Shown here one piece after another: positions 10,753-23,110 of a stretch of 64,000 nucleotides of DNA (position 1 is its first letter; each line of letters opens with the position of its first letter). The position numbers were made by a program, and so were the translations under genes. Origin of the DNA: Manis javanica (lineage: Eukaryota > Chordata > Mammalia > Pholidota > Manidae); the NCBI RefSeq assembly GCF_040802235.1, contig NC_133158.1:42536001-42600000 (forward strand), given 5' to 3'. Below the pieces are notes generated by a model, which was not told where the DNA came from, ran no database searches, and saw nothing but the letters and a program-made list of their open reading frames with translations.

Positions 10753-12214
10753 CCAAAACTCTGATTCTGAAGGTAATCGTGTTCGGCCACATAAGAGTAG
10801 AATATGGTGCTGCCACAGTCAGCAGGAAGAGGGGCTTGTCCCTTCTCCTGGCTATGGTGCGGAGTCCTGGGGGGCACAGGGGACAGGGCTGAATCCTGGC
10901 CCTGCATCCCCAGGCTGGCGACCACCTAGCAGGCCTGCCTTGCTGGAGGCACCGTGTCCCCATCAGAAGCTTGCCCACGCTGGAGCCCTGCCTCTGGTCC
11001 CAGGCCCTGCCTCGTCTGCCTCTCCCATCCTTCCCTGTCTTGTTAGCAGAGCGTTAAGGGCCACTGGGCCTATTCTACCTCTGTGCACATCGGAGCCACT
11101 ACCTCCACTTAAAAAAGGAAGAGAAAGTGAAGGAGAGAGAAGACCAGAATGAGAAAGAGGGAAGGAGGAAGGAGGGGTGGAGAGAAGGAAGAACCATAAG
11201 AAGAGGTGCAGAGGAAAGCCATGCTTTAGCCCTTGTGGGAAGAGATGGGAAAGGGGAGCAGATACAGGGATGAGGTGTGTTAGGGAGGGTGGTGGCCTCA
11301 GGATTATGGAAATGGGACTCTCCATAACCAGCTCATTTGAAAGGAACACTGTTTTCATCTCCATGGTTTGCTTGATTCCTGAATTGCTGGCCCTCCTGCC
11401 TCCTGAGGGTTCTGTCTCTATGTCCAGCTCCAAAGAGGGGCCCAGGAGGTGGGGCAGAGGCAGGGCCCAAGCTGGGCAACACCAGAAGTCAGTGCGCAGG
11501 GGAGGGAGAAGGGGGAAGGGCATGGGGGGCTGACACGGTAATGAGATTATCAACAGACATTTTCAGGGAAACAAAATGCAAGCAAATATTTCATAAACTA
11601 AGTTAGGAAGAGACAACGTAAGTATTGCAAACAGATCATTTCTGTTTCCTTCCATTAGCATGGAACATAGGGTGGCAGGAAAGATCTAAGAAACAGTCTC
11701 AGCACATGCAGAAAAAGGAATTAACATCTGTCAGTGAGTGAGATGACCTTTCAAGCTGGAGATCAGGACAGAAGTCTCAGAGACAGACACTGGAAAATTA
11801 CTGGAGGCCTCCTTCCCACACATAAATAAAAGCCCTCCCTCACCCTATCAAAGGGAAGCACCTGGGAGCCCATGGTCCACTGTGCTCCCCACTTTCCTCT
11901 GAGGAGCTTCCTTCGTGATTCCCCATAATCAATCCTAGATGCACCCCTCCCCACTGCCAGTCAGATGCCTTCATCCCAGGGCCACCATAGTTCCAGGAAG
12001 GCTTTACGAGCCCAGCGGCCCAGCCATGGTCTCCTGGGGACCTGCCTGGGCTCTGAGAAGGGGAGAGTTTCTTTCCCCTTCTGGGTTGACAGCCATGTAC
12101 AGTGGCCGTCTTTCTTGCCTAAGGAGTGTGTCTAGCAGAGAATGAAGTAGAAACTCCGGGGAAGGAGGAGCCGAGCGATGGACAAGGTGCCAGAGCCTCT
12201 CCAGGAGGCACCAT

Positions 12215-12400
12215 GGTGGTGAGCGCTGGGCCCTGAAGCCAGATTTGGACTCTGTGGCTCCACAACCTCAGCTGTACACGCGGTGACAACTGCTCCTGTC
12301 TTATAAGATAGTTGCGAGGATTAAATGAGTCAGTTTTTGATGACCGTGTCTGGCTTATAGTGTGTGTCTTACAAGGAAGAGACCCAGTACTCTCCCTCTG
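12215..12400 (+). repeat. MIR SINE, sense
   Basis: The signature runs from 'ctgaagccagatttggactctg' through 'agttgcgaggattaaatgag', the MIR core and 3' part. It is diverged but in the right order. Confidence 0.7.
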
Positions 12401-14374
12401 ACCTGGAACTAGCATGAACTAGGTCTCAGCCACGTGCAGCTTAAAAAGTCCTGACTAGGACAAATAGTCTGACAAAGTTGTTAAAAGAGGCCCAAAAAGC
12501 CTGTTTATTGTATTTTTTTAGGTCAAAAACCATTTATTACTTTATCCCCTGATCACACGGGCATGTGCCTTGTCTCGCCAAGGAGATCATAAATCCCAGC
12601 ATCTCTTTAATATTTCTTTACTTCTGACATCATTCTTAGCATGGCATCTAGCCAGAGTAGGTGTGTGATAAAAATCGTGTTATATTTGAACAACCTCTAA
12701 CGGTTTGGAAAGAGCTATACCATTCATGATCCCATGTGATGTTCAGAATGCCCCTGCGGGCTAAGTGGGCAGATGCCACCCCTAGAACACATGTGAATCG
12801 GACTCTCCAGCCCCAGTCCAGGTGCAGGGCAGGCCATGTTGTGTTGTTCTTATCAGTCAGATAATCAGTCTCAGTTCCCAGGAAGGCGGTGCCCCCACAC
12901 CAGGCCAGCTCGGGCACAGGGCAGCTCTCCCGGCTCCAAACCCGCAGCGTAAGTCCCATGTGCTCAGCGCATAGACCAGCCAGCACAAGTCCTCCTGCCT
13001 CTCTGAGACACCTGAGCTCTCTTGGGATCTGCAAAACGCCCTCTTCCCCTCCTCGGGGCTAGAAAAGTTTTGCTGAACTTCCTGTCTCCCTCCTCCTGAG
13101 CCCCAGCTCTCCAGGAAGACCTGAACTGTCACCTCTTGACCCTCAGTTTTTGAAAGCAAAAGTCTGGTTAGGGAGATTGACTTCTGCATGTCTGGGAACT
13201 TTGGACAGGATCCTGCAACTCAAAAGTCCCCAAGGCAAGAGACAAACACTTCAAAAAATTTTTAAAAAGACAGCTACTTTTTAAGGGAGGTGAGGGGAAA
13301 CAGTTAAAGCAGGGAATTTAGTGTCAGAAATTCTCTCAGTAAATGACCCTGCCACATGGAAATGAGGTGGTTTCATGAGGTTTGAAGACTGCTTGGGGCC
13401 ACAACACCAGGCAAGTCAGGTCTCTGATTCCTGCTGTGCACCTTTCTCACTTTTCCACGGCTGTTCAAATATCGTAGGTGAATAGGCCAAACTTATTTCA
13501 AACAGGGAGAGAGATCTACAAGAGGCCCAAGTTCAAGCTGTTGAAAGTTGCAGGGCAGCCAATGGGGAGTGGAGGCGACATGCTTTTTTTTCTCTAGGCC
13601 TCCCCCTAAGCACAACTAACAGTTTTGCACGTTATACAGAACAAAGCAAGGAGGCCCTGAAAGGTGGAGAGAACAAAGCAGGCGGGTCAGGGCCCCAAGG
13701 GACTTCACTGTGCTGAGGGCCCTGGGTTTCTCTCTGACTCGGGTATTCCCAAACGTTCAGTTGAAGAAACCTACACCCTGGAAATGCTAACGGGTGCAAA
13801 CAAAACAAATTCCAGCAAGACTCCTCTCTGAGCCAAAGGAACAGAAAAGAAAACCCAGCAATGTAGAAAAGTTTTAGACAATTACTGCTCTCTCCAGTCA
13901 AATGCCACATAATAAACTGTGGCCCCACTCTACCCAAGCCGTAAAGATGAGTGGGGAGCCTAGATTTCCACCCTTCTCATGCTGTAATGAGGCACCCATA
14001 CCTGCCCCTGTGCCCAGCCACAACATTATCAGAAAAGGGCAAATACTGAGGCTGGAATCCACCCCACAGGGCAGTAATGAGGAGCCCCTTCCTTCCTCAA
14101 GGGTGGTGGCAGAGGAGACCCAGTAGAATGAAGACTGTTACCACCACCCAGTGCTAACAAGGACACTACACTCCCCCCAGACATGGTGCCAGCAGCGATC
14201 ATGTGGGGAGCAATAATGAGGTCTCCTACCACTCTCAGCCAGGAAGGCGTGCGTGGTGGCTGGAACCCTAACCCTTCCTAGCTGTAACAGGGAGCCCCTC
14301 TTTTGGACATGAAGAAGTGCTGAGCAGGAACCTAAACTTCTACCCTCACCTGGCAGTGCTCCTCCCACTTCCCC

Positions 14375-14722
14375 TTGCTGAGTGATGTCAAATCATTCAT
14401 CACCCAAGAACAAAGAAAAATCAGTCAAAAATCAAAAGCCAAGAACAATCTAAATGAAAAAAAAAAGCGATCAGCAGATAACAACATCAAGCTGTCACAA
14501 TTACCTAACAAAGGTTTAAAAGAAGCCATCACAAAAATGCTCAGTGCAATTAGGAAATATGGGAAATCCCAATTAGAGCAAGTGGAAAATCTGGAAATTC
14601 TCAACAAAGAAATAGAAGCTATAGAGAAGAATAAAATGGAAACTGTAGTAATGAAAACTACACTAGCCAAAATGAAAAATTCATCAAATGGGCTCAACAG
14701 CAGAATGGAGGGGAGAAAATAA
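14375..14722 (+). pseudogene. L1 ORF1 remnant (N-terminal coiled-coil part)
   Basis: An open stretch of 115 codons rich in Lys, Glu, Asn and Leu. It contains heptad-like spacing and phrases typical of L1 ORF1p coiled coils, such as LEILNKEIEAIEKNKMETVV. L1 ORF1p is an RNA-binding trimeric chaperone of the retrotransposition particle. The RRM and C-terminal domains are not in frame after the stop near 14722, so the product would be non-functional. Confidence 0.75.
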
Positions 14723-16574
14723 ATAATCAATTAACTGGAATATAGAACAACAGAAATTACCCAGTCTGAAATAGGCTATACAAAAAAATGAACAGAGCCT
14801 AAGGGTCCTGTGGGACTATAACAAAAGATCTAACAGAAGATCTAACAGTTACAGTTGGGGGAGTTGAAAAGAGTACTTAAAGAAATAATTACTAAAAACT
14901 CTCCAAATTTGATAAAATACATAAACTTCCAGATTCAAGAAGTTGAACAACTTTGTGAAGGATAAATCCAAAGAAATCTACAATAAGATACACCATAGTA
15001 AAACTTCTGAAAACCAAGGATAAGGATGAGACCTTGAGGGCAGTGAGAGAGACATGACATCTTATCTGAAGAAGAAAAGTAACTCAAATTACATAAGATT
15101 TCTCATCAAAAACAACAGAGGCCAGAAAGAATTAGCACAACATTTAATTTGCTGAAAGAAAAAGAACTGCCAATTCAGTTTCCGATATCCAGAAAAAATA
15201 TCCAGGAGTAAAAGGGAAATCAAGACATTCTCAGATGAAGAAAAACTAAAATAATTTGTCACCAGTGATATATCCTAAAAGAATGGCTAAAAGAAGTCCT
15301 CTAAACATAAAGAAAATGGTAAAAGTAGGAAAGTTTGTATATTAAGAACACTATACTAAGTAAAAATATGAGTAAATAAAATAGACTTTCCTTCTGCTTT
15401 TGAGTTTTCCAAATTGTGTTTGATGGTTAAAGCAAAAAATTATAATTATGTCTGATGTGCTTCTAGATATATATAAATATTTAAGACAATTATATTACAA
15501 AACAAAGGAGGGTAAAGAGATATAAAAGGAGATAAAGTTTCTATATGGCAGTCAAATTTATAAAACTATGACACCAGTTGACTGATAAGCCATGTATATG
15601 TAATAAAATGCCTAGGGAAACCACTAAAAAAGTTTACAAAGGATATATTCAAAAAAGCAATTAGATAAATCAAGATGGAATTCTAGAAAATGCTTAAGTA
15701 ACTCCCAGAAAGGCAGAAAAATAAAAAGAAAACATGGAAATGAAAAACAGAGAACACAGGGGAAACAAAACAAAAAAAATCGCAATGCATACTTAAGCCC
15801 AACATGTCAACACTTACATTAAATATAAATGGACTCCACCAATTCAAAAACAGATTGGTGGAGTGGATTAAAAACATGTCCCAACTATATACTGTCTACA
15901 AGAAATTCACTTCTAATATAATGATACAGGCAGCTTGAAAGTAAAAAGATGGAAATGATAATGTCATGCAAACATTAATCGAACAAATGAGAGATGGCTA
16001 TATTAATACCAGATAAAGTAGACTTCAAGCAAAGAAAGTTACCAGAGATGGAAAGGGACATTACATAATAATTAAAGGACCAATCCACCATGAAGACATA
16101 GCAATCCTAAATCTGTATGAACCAAACAACAAAACCACAAAATATGTGAAGCAAAACTGATAGAACTGAAAGGAGAAATAAATAAACCCACAATAACAGT
16201 TGGACACTTCAAAACCTCTCTCAATAGTTGTTGGAACAACTAGACAATTAGCAAGGATATAGAAGAACTCATATAGAACTGAATATAAAGTAGGTTATTT
16301 GAATAGCCCATGAAAGAAATCAAATTCATAATTTCAAAATCCAAAATAAAGAACTTTCCAGGCCCAGGTGGTTCAGGATGAAATAGTTCCAAACTCACTT
16401 TATTTACCTATTATTACCTTGATACCAGACAAAGAAAGTATAAAAAAAGGAAACTACAGACCAATATCCCTCATAAATTTAGATGCAAAAATCTTTTAAC
16501 AAAACATTAGCAAATAGAATTCAACAATATGTTTTAAAACATATGCACTATGTCAAAGTGGGTTTACCCCAGGC

Positions 16575-16808
16575 ATGCAAGTCTGGCTCAATACTTTAAA
16601 TTCAGTCAATGTAGTACACCACATTAACAGACTAAATAAGAAAAATCACATGATCATGCCAATTGATGTGGAAAAAGCACCTAGCAGAATTCAACATCCA
16701 TTTGTGATTTTAAAAACTACCAGAAACATAGGAATAGAGGGCAACTTCCTCAACTTGATAAAGAACTTCTGTAAGAAACCTATAGCTAACATTATAACTA
16801 ATGGTTAA
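16575..16808 (+). pseudogene. L1 ORF2 reverse-transcriptase remnant
   Basis: A 77-codon open piece matches the fingers/palm region of L1 ORF2p. 'HHINRLNKKNHMIMPIDVEKA' corresponds to the segment ending in catalytic motif A, and 'NIGIEGNFLNLIKNF' and 'ANIITNG' follow in the family order. The motif A aspartate is still present, but the aromatic residue and the Asp normally following are changed (to Pro and Ser). Flanking frames are broken. Confidence 0.8.
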
Positions 16809-18300
16809 AGATTTAAAGCTTTCCCCTTAAGATCAAGAATAATATAAAGATGTTTGCTTTCACCACTGTTATTCAACATAGTTCTGGAAATTCTAGCCAG
16901 TGTGGTAAGTCAAAGGAAATAAAAGGCATGCAGATTGGAAAGGAAAAATAAAACTGTCCCCATTTACAGAAAACATAATTGTCTTCATAGGAAATCCCAA
17001 GGCATCAACAAAAACATTCCCAAAACAGTGAGTTCAGCAAGGTTGCAGGGTCTAAGATAAACATACAAACGTAAATTTTATTTCTCTATTTTACCAATGA
17101 ACATATGGACACCAAAATTAAAAATATTATATCATTTACAGTTGTTCTAACCAAAGTAAACATTTAGGTGTAAATCTAACAAAAATATGTACAGAGCTTG
17201 TATATGGAAAACTACAAAATGCTGATGAAAAAATCAAACAAGATATTTTAAAATGGAGAGATACATCATGTTCATGGACTGGAACACTTATAATAAAGAT
17301 GTTACTTATCACCATGTTATACAAATTTGAGGCAATTCTTATTCATATTCTAGCAAGAATTTTTGTAGGCATAAACAAAATTAGTCTAAAAATTTTAGAA
17401 AGGCAGAGGAATTACACCAGTTAAAATATTATGAAAGAAAAAAGTTGGTCTATGTAATTTCAAGAATAATTATAGCTATAGTAATCAGTATTGTTTGTTA
17501 TTGGCAAAGGGACAGACACAGAGATCAATGGAACAGAGAGAAAATCTGGAATTATACCCACATAAATATGTCCAACTGATTTTTGATGTAGATACAAAGC
17601 ACTTCAGTAGAGGAAGAATAGTTTTTTCAAAAAATGATGCTGAAACAATGAGACACCCATAGGCAGAAAAAAAAACTCTAAGTCTCATGCCTTATGCAAA
17701 AATTAACTCAAAATGAATCATGGATTTAAAGGTAAAACAACAAATCATTTAGGAAAGAAAACAGGAGAAAATCTTTGGGATCTAGGTTCAGGCAAAGAGT
17801 TCTTAAACACCAAAACAATGCATAAAATAAAAATAATAAATTGGACTACATCAAAATGAAAAACTTTGATTCTGAGAAAGACCGTATTTAAAAGATGTAA
17901 AGACAAGTTACCAACTGGGAGAAAATACTTATAAACCTCATCTCCAACAAAAACTAGTATCAAGTATAGAAAGAGCTCTCAAAACTCAACAGCGAAAAAA
18001 ATCAAACAAACCAATTAGAAAATGGGCAAAAGACATGAACAGGCATTTCACTGAAAAAGACATATAGATAGCAAATAAGCACATAAACAGAAGTTTAGCA
18101 TCATTAACCATTAGAGAAATGCAAAGTAAAATCACAATTAGGTGGCATAAACACTTACCAGAATGGTTAAAATAAAAAATAATGCAACACCAAACTGGAG
18201 GATGCAGATTAACTGGATTACTAGCACATTGCTGGTGGAAATATGAAAGGTACAGCCACTCTAGAAAACAGTCTGACAGTTTCTTTAAAAAAGACTGACC

Positions 18301-18582
18301 ATGCAACTATCATTTGACCCAGTAACTGTACTCCTGGACCTTTATCCCAGAGAAATAAGAACTGACATTCATACAAAATTCTATATGCAAATGTTTACTG
18401 CAGTTTTACTTATAATACTGCAGACAACCCAGATGTCCCGTAACAAGCGAATCATTAATCACACTGTGGTCCATCCACACCATGGAACACTATTTGGCAA
18501 TAAAAAAGAAGGACCTAGTAAGGCATGCAACAACCTGGTGGATCTCCAGAGAGTTGTATATGGTGTGATTTCATTCATGTAA
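18301..18582 (+). pseudogene. L1 ORF2 C-terminal remnant
   Basis: The phrase order 'PVTVLLDLYPREI', 'TQMSRNKRIINHTVVHPHHGTL' resembles the ORF2p C-terminal region, in which an isolated segment precedes the 3' UTR. It is diverged, has stops on both sides and is one end of the 14-19 kb L1. Confidence 0.6.
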
Positions 18583-19105
18583 CATTCTTGAAATGACAAA
18601 ATTAGTCAAATAGAGAACAGGTTTGTGATTATCAGAGGTTAGGGAGAGGATGGGATGGACAGAGAGAGGGTGTGGCTATAAAAGGGCATGAAGGATGCTT
18701 CCAGGATGGGATGTTCTGTATCTGGGCTGTAACAGTATCAACATCCTGGCTGTGTATGGCTCTACAGTTTTGTAACATGTTACCACTGGGGGAAAATAGG
18801 TAAACAACTGCATGGGAACCTGTGATTATCTCAAAATGCAAAGGTTAGCTTCTTTAAATCACAGGACAGTCCTCAATGAGGCCTGTCTGGATGAAGTGAC
18901 CTTGGACCAAAACTGCGGCAGAAAGTAGACATCACGCAGAGTGTGGGGAGTGAGACATGGGTGGAGGAGCTTCCAGCAGGAACAGGAGGACATGGGACCA
19001 GACAGCCCGGCTGCAAGGCAAGGGAGCCTTTGGGACCATCCTTTGTCAACTGTCAACCTGAGAAGGTGCAGAGGGACGGGGTGATGCTCTTTCTCCTTCC
19101 TAGAA

Positions 19106-19143
19106 GTGTGTGTGTGCGCATGCACGCGCGCATGCACACACAC
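19106..19143. repeat. 38-bp alternating purine-pyrimidine, near-palindromic tract
   Basis: Every base from 19106 to 19143 alternates purine and pyrimidine (GTGTGTGTGTGCGCATGC then ACGCGCGCATGCACACACAC). The two halves are near inverted copies of each other around a CG-rich centre. Such tracts favour left-handed Z-DNA and cruciform extrusion. Confidence 0.9.
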
Positions 19144-19219
19144 CCAGGCATCCAGACAGACAGTGACGGTGCGGTGGGGTGGCAGCCCCATCACTATCCA
19201 TCTGTGGTGTTGTGCTGGT

Positions 19220-19330
19220 CCTGACCACTCAAAGCCTCAGTCTTCATCAGTAGAATGGGAATAAAAAGAGTACCATTGTGATGGCTGAATAAGATGGGTA
19301 GTTAAGGTGCCTGGGAGATGGGAAGAGAGG
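19220..19330 (+). repeat. MIR-like fragment, sense
   Basis: 'caaagcctcagtcttcatcagtagaatgggaataaa' reads as the MIR 'cctcagtttcctcatctgtaaaatgggga' core. It is short and diverged. Confidence 0.5.
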
Positions 19331-19999
19331 GAGGCTCATATGTATGTCACATTTTCTTCCCCATCTTGAGACCGTGACCTGACCCTCCCCCCATTGTTTT
19401 CCCCACTTACCTTCTCCCTAAATGGCTTTACCCCTCTTTGCTTCCTATGATGAACTGCTCTGTTGGGTGTTCTGCAAGGAAAAAAATGGGTAGAGAAATG
19501 TACCAAGGAATTCCTAGTTCACCAACCTTGGAGCAACAATATTTCAATATTAAATATTAAGGCATCAATTTGATTGTTGAAAGGTACAAACTTCCAGTTA
19601 TAAGATAAATAAGTCCTGGGATGTAATGCTCTAGTTATCAATACTGCATTGGGTATTTGGCAGTTGCTAAGAGAAATCTTAAAAGTTCTCATCACAAGAG
19701 AAAAAGCTTATAACTCTGTGAGGTTGTTTCCGGGCAGCTGCGTCTGGGGGGCCGTCCCTGCGCACCAGGTGAAACCTCAGCCCGGAAGGGGAGGGTCCCT
19801 GCCTCTGAGCGAGAGCCCTCTCAAGCAGGTCGGACAAGTGCAGGTGACAAAGGAATCCATTAAAGCAGGAGTAGGAGGGAACGGCAGCTCCCGCCAGCAG
19901 CAGAGAGCACAGGGAGGGAAGGCAAGGGAATTAACTCCCGCTCCTCAGCGTGGGGCAAATCCCTTGCCAACTCCTAAAACCAGGGCCACCTGGCATCCG

Positions 20000-20655
20000 G
20001 TGACTCTATCTGCACAGCGTGGGAACTGAGTCCCTGCCACCCCAGGATTTGGGGGAGCCACAGAGCGCTGGATGGAGTGAGAATTGTGTCCTGAGAACTT
20101 CCCAAAGGCAAAGAAAGGAGATTTTCAGGCAGGCTGCTAAAGGGCACGAGAGTACAGCTAGCTCCTCCATACTTGTCTGCGGTAGGAGAGAGTCAGAGGG
20201 AGACTTGTGCTTATCCGGAGAGCAGAGGAAAGAGCAAAGTGACAAAGACACCGCTGAAGAGCGCGGAAGCAAAAAGTAGTAAACTGAGCAGCGGGAAGTT
20301 CTCATTTAGGCAAAAAGCACACGCTCGAAGAAAGAGGAGTGGGGAGGTGTGCTCACGGGTTTGGGGTTTTATAGGGCCTTTTGGGTAAGGGTCAGCATAA
20401 GGCACGATGCATGCAGGTGATTCATAATTCCTGTGAAGTTTTGTCTTCAGAACAGGGTTGTTTAGATAGGCTCATTTACACTTGGGAGGTCTGTCTCCTG
20501 TCCTTGTTACAAAGTTACTTAATAGATTTAGGGGCTGGAAGAAGAGGAAGAACCCCCTATAGATTAAAGAATAAACTGGGCCTTTCTCCCAGGCTAAGTA
20601 GATTTTTACAATGGCATGACCCTTGTCCCACTTCCTTGCCCTGCCTAGAGGTGAC
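20000..20655 (-). mobile_element. Probable solo ERV LTR, minus orientation
   Basis: On the minus strand a TATA-type box (CTATAAAAC) at about 20374-20366 is followed by the pyrimidine-rich 'cctctttcttcgagc' style seen just downstream of retroviral promoters. Sequence upstream to about 20655 has U3-like character. Boundaries are not sharp and no terminal TG/CA with target duplication was pinned. It may be one long terminal repeat left by recombination. No internal retroviral gene is adjacent. Confidence 0.5.
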
Positions 20656-20785
20656 GGATGTTAACTAGCCTTATAGTGGTGATCACTTTGCATTGTACAC
20701 AAATATCAAATTATTATGTTGTATGCCTTGGACTAATAAAATGTTATATGTCAATTACATCTCAATAAATTGGAAAAAGTATTAA
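20655..20785 (+). mobile_element. L1M 3' end fragment
   Basis: The wording 'agtggtgatcactttgcattgtac', 'tgttatatgtcaattacatctcaataaa' is the standard L1M 3' terminus ending in a polyadenylation-like hexamer. It is an orphan tail of about 130 bases. Confidence 0.8.
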
Positions 20786-21794
20786 GACTCCTTATTTTTC
20801 ACTGTCACACAATACATCTGAATTTACAGATTCACTGTGTTTTCCTCACTAGTCTCTGGACCCAGAGGACCGGGAGGTTCTGCCTGGTTCTCCCTGCTCC
20901 CCAGCACCTAGCAGAGGCCTGCCTCCTACACAGCTCTCCAATATTTTGTTGGGTGATTGAAGTCACAGACACTTCACATCACAGTTCAAATCATAAATTA
21001 TTGTTTTCTGCCTATACTAGAGGCATGACATATTCTCTTTGACCTATAACTACATTTACTCCATGCACTTATATTAATTTTTTAAATTAAAAAGCACTTT
21101 GTCAGTGGCTTACCTACAGCTTAGGTGCAAACACATGTCAAGGAGCCCTTCTGCCATGCGGTGCACTTACTCTGCAGCTAATAAAGGAAAGAAGGCCCTG
21201 CCCTACATAGGACAGAATTTTATTTCTGCGGACATGTGAAAACTCCCAAACCACAAAAGATGATTCGTCTCTGTTTTATGCTATGAGAAGAAGGGTTTAA
21301 AAATAGGCATGATGCAATCATATGTGTAATACTATCACCAATGTAATTATTACTGCAGCAAACAGGAAACAGATGAGGTTACTACAGGTCAGTCTGCTCC
21401 TTCCTGGGTTCCTGGCTAAAGGGTTACTGGCATAAAGTAGCACCCACTACCTGTTTGTATGCAGATCAGCCAAGTATGAAATCTATTTATTGCCCGCTTT
21501 TGGTCAGATGATAGATTTTGCATTTGTAAACATGGAATTAATTTTGTTATAACACACACTGAAAACAATTATAGCACAAACTGAAATTCACCAGGAGCCA
21601 CAGTGTAAGAGTTAAAGGTAAATGGAGTATTTCCTAGCGGAAGGTCTAGAATAACTTAAATGACATCATATATCATGATAGCTCTAGCCAAAGACTGTTG
21701 CTCCCAAGTGAGCTGGTGTAGCTTCCAAGACCTCAGAGATGAGGGGGACTTAGCCAGCACCCAAGGACTGATAGCACAGAGGCCATAGTAGATG

Positions 21795-21990
21795 TCTGGC
21801 TTTGAACTTGACAGCCTCTAACTCACTCAATCCTCATTATAACTCTACAAGCCAGACAGCATTATTACCCACAGTAAGGAAGCAAGGCACAGAGAAGTTA
21901 TGTAACTTGCCTGAGGCCATACAGCAAGAAAGTTCCACATCTAAGATCCAAAATAGTCAGGTCCAGCACCAGAGGTTCTCATTTTTTTTT
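21795..21990 (-). repeat. MIR SINE, antisense
   Basis: Plus-strand 'tcctcattataactctacaagccag', 'aagcaaggcacagagaagttatgtaacttgcctgaggccatacagcaag' is the reverse complement of MIR and is well preserved. A T-rich patch follows at 21985-22026. Confidence 0.85.
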
Positions 21991-22019
21991 CCCTGTAAGA
22001 AGGATTTTTTTTTCTCATC

Positions 22020-23110
22020 TTTTTTTAAGTAAAGCACACAGTGTTAATAATGTAAAGCTTGGTGAATTTTACATATCTATATACTTGCATTTACAAATCT
22101 ATATGCCTGTGTATTCACCACCCATGACGATACAGAACACTTCCACATGGAGTGAAAATGTTCCTGTGGGACCCAGGTAATTTCTCTCTCTAAAGGCAAA
22201 CACTGTTCTGGATCCGATGCCCACAGACTAGCTGTATTTATCCTCCACCTTCCCGTGTGACTGGAATGCAGTAAGCACCGCCTCGTGGCCAGCCTCTGTC
22301 ACTCAACCTTACACTTTTGGGATGCATGCATGTTGTTCCCGTATCCATAGCCCCTTCCTTTAGGCCACAATTTTCATTTCCATCCTCCTGTTGCTGGACT
22401 TTTGAGTTGGTTCTGGTTTTCAGCTAGTATAAAGTTGCTGGCAACATTCTTGCTCCTGTCTCTTGGTGGACATAAACATCCATTTCTTGAGAATATACCT
22501 AACAGGGAAATTTCCAGGTTATGGGATAAGAATATGTTTAACTTTAGCAGATACTACCAGCCAGTTTTCCAAATACACACCCACTTACACCCCCACCAGC
22601 AAGGGAAGCGTCCCGGTCACTCCATATCCTCGCATCACTTTGCATTTCCAGTTTGAAATGTGACCATCCTGATGGGTATATGGTGATTCTATCACCAAGG
22701 GTTTACTTTGCCTTTCTCTACTAATGATGTACCTGTTCAATTTTTCCTCCCATTTTTAAATTGAATTATTTTGTTTTCATGTTGACCTGTAGGGTTTCTT
22801 GGTCCACTGTGCATATGCGCTGTCACATAGACAGATCATGAATATGTGTTCCCAGCCTGCACTGCCATTTCAGGTTCTTAATGGTTTTTCTTCTCTTGAT
22901 GGTCAAAATTCCTAGTTTTAATAAAATTCAATTTATCAATTTTTGTATGTTGTCTTCCAGAAGTGCCATTGTTTAAATCTTCACATCATTTTAAATATTT
23001 ATGCCCATTTGATTTTTGTAGATTCCAGTTCACTGTTAAAATGCCCCCTCTTTGCATGCATTTTGTCTGTCTTTTACTGTTTTTAACATGTTTATCATAG
23101 TTATTTTGAA
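22020..23110 (-). mobile_element. Old L1 3' region, antisense
   Basis: The plus strand reads as the classic antisense L1M text. It contains the 'ttgagttggttctggttttcagctagtataaagttgctgg' segment, 'gagaatatacctaacagg', a 'cccaccagcaagg' segment and 'aatttatcaatttttgtatg'. The element therefore lies on the minus strand, 5'-truncated and much mutated. Open frames at 22402-22663 on the plus strand are shadows. Confidence 0.85.

Larger units (their letters stand above)
6720..13885. other. Upstream (intergenic) interval without recognised exon
   Basis: This interval upstream of ABCG1 holds the candidate X-box, an old repeat of possible LTR or DNA-element type around 8240-8600, a 61-bp tandem duplication (10631-10752) and a MIR (12215-12400). 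Open frames such as 11763-11954 and 12648-13034 on the minus strand lack codon structure, partners or homology I recognise and are not called. I see no gene here. Confidence 0.6.
13890..18840 (+). mobile_element. Long, decayed L1 LINE (5' UTR to 3' UTR)
   Basis: A nearly full-span old L1 of mammalian L1M type. About 13890-14370 has the 5' UTR style of repeated 'taatgagg..ccc' and 'gtaacagggagcccc' segments. ORF1 remains begin near 14375. The ORF2 region shows endonuclease, reverse transcriptase (around 16575-16808) and C-terminal (18301-18582) remnants, and a 3' UTR-like segment runs to about 18840. Every frame is cut by many stops and indels, so the element is dead. It probably inserted early in placental evolution. 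AT-rich composition contrasts with the GC-rich flanks. Confidence 0.9.

Noticed and set aside
10963-11553. 196-codon minus frame, hydrophobic and Pro/Leu-rich
   Set aside because: It follows from the purine-rich plus strand (AGGAAGG-type), and no known peptide is recognisable.
21415-21440. LXR-element-like GGGTTACTGGCATAAA
   Set aside because: The second half-site does not match a DR4 element, and no other support exists.
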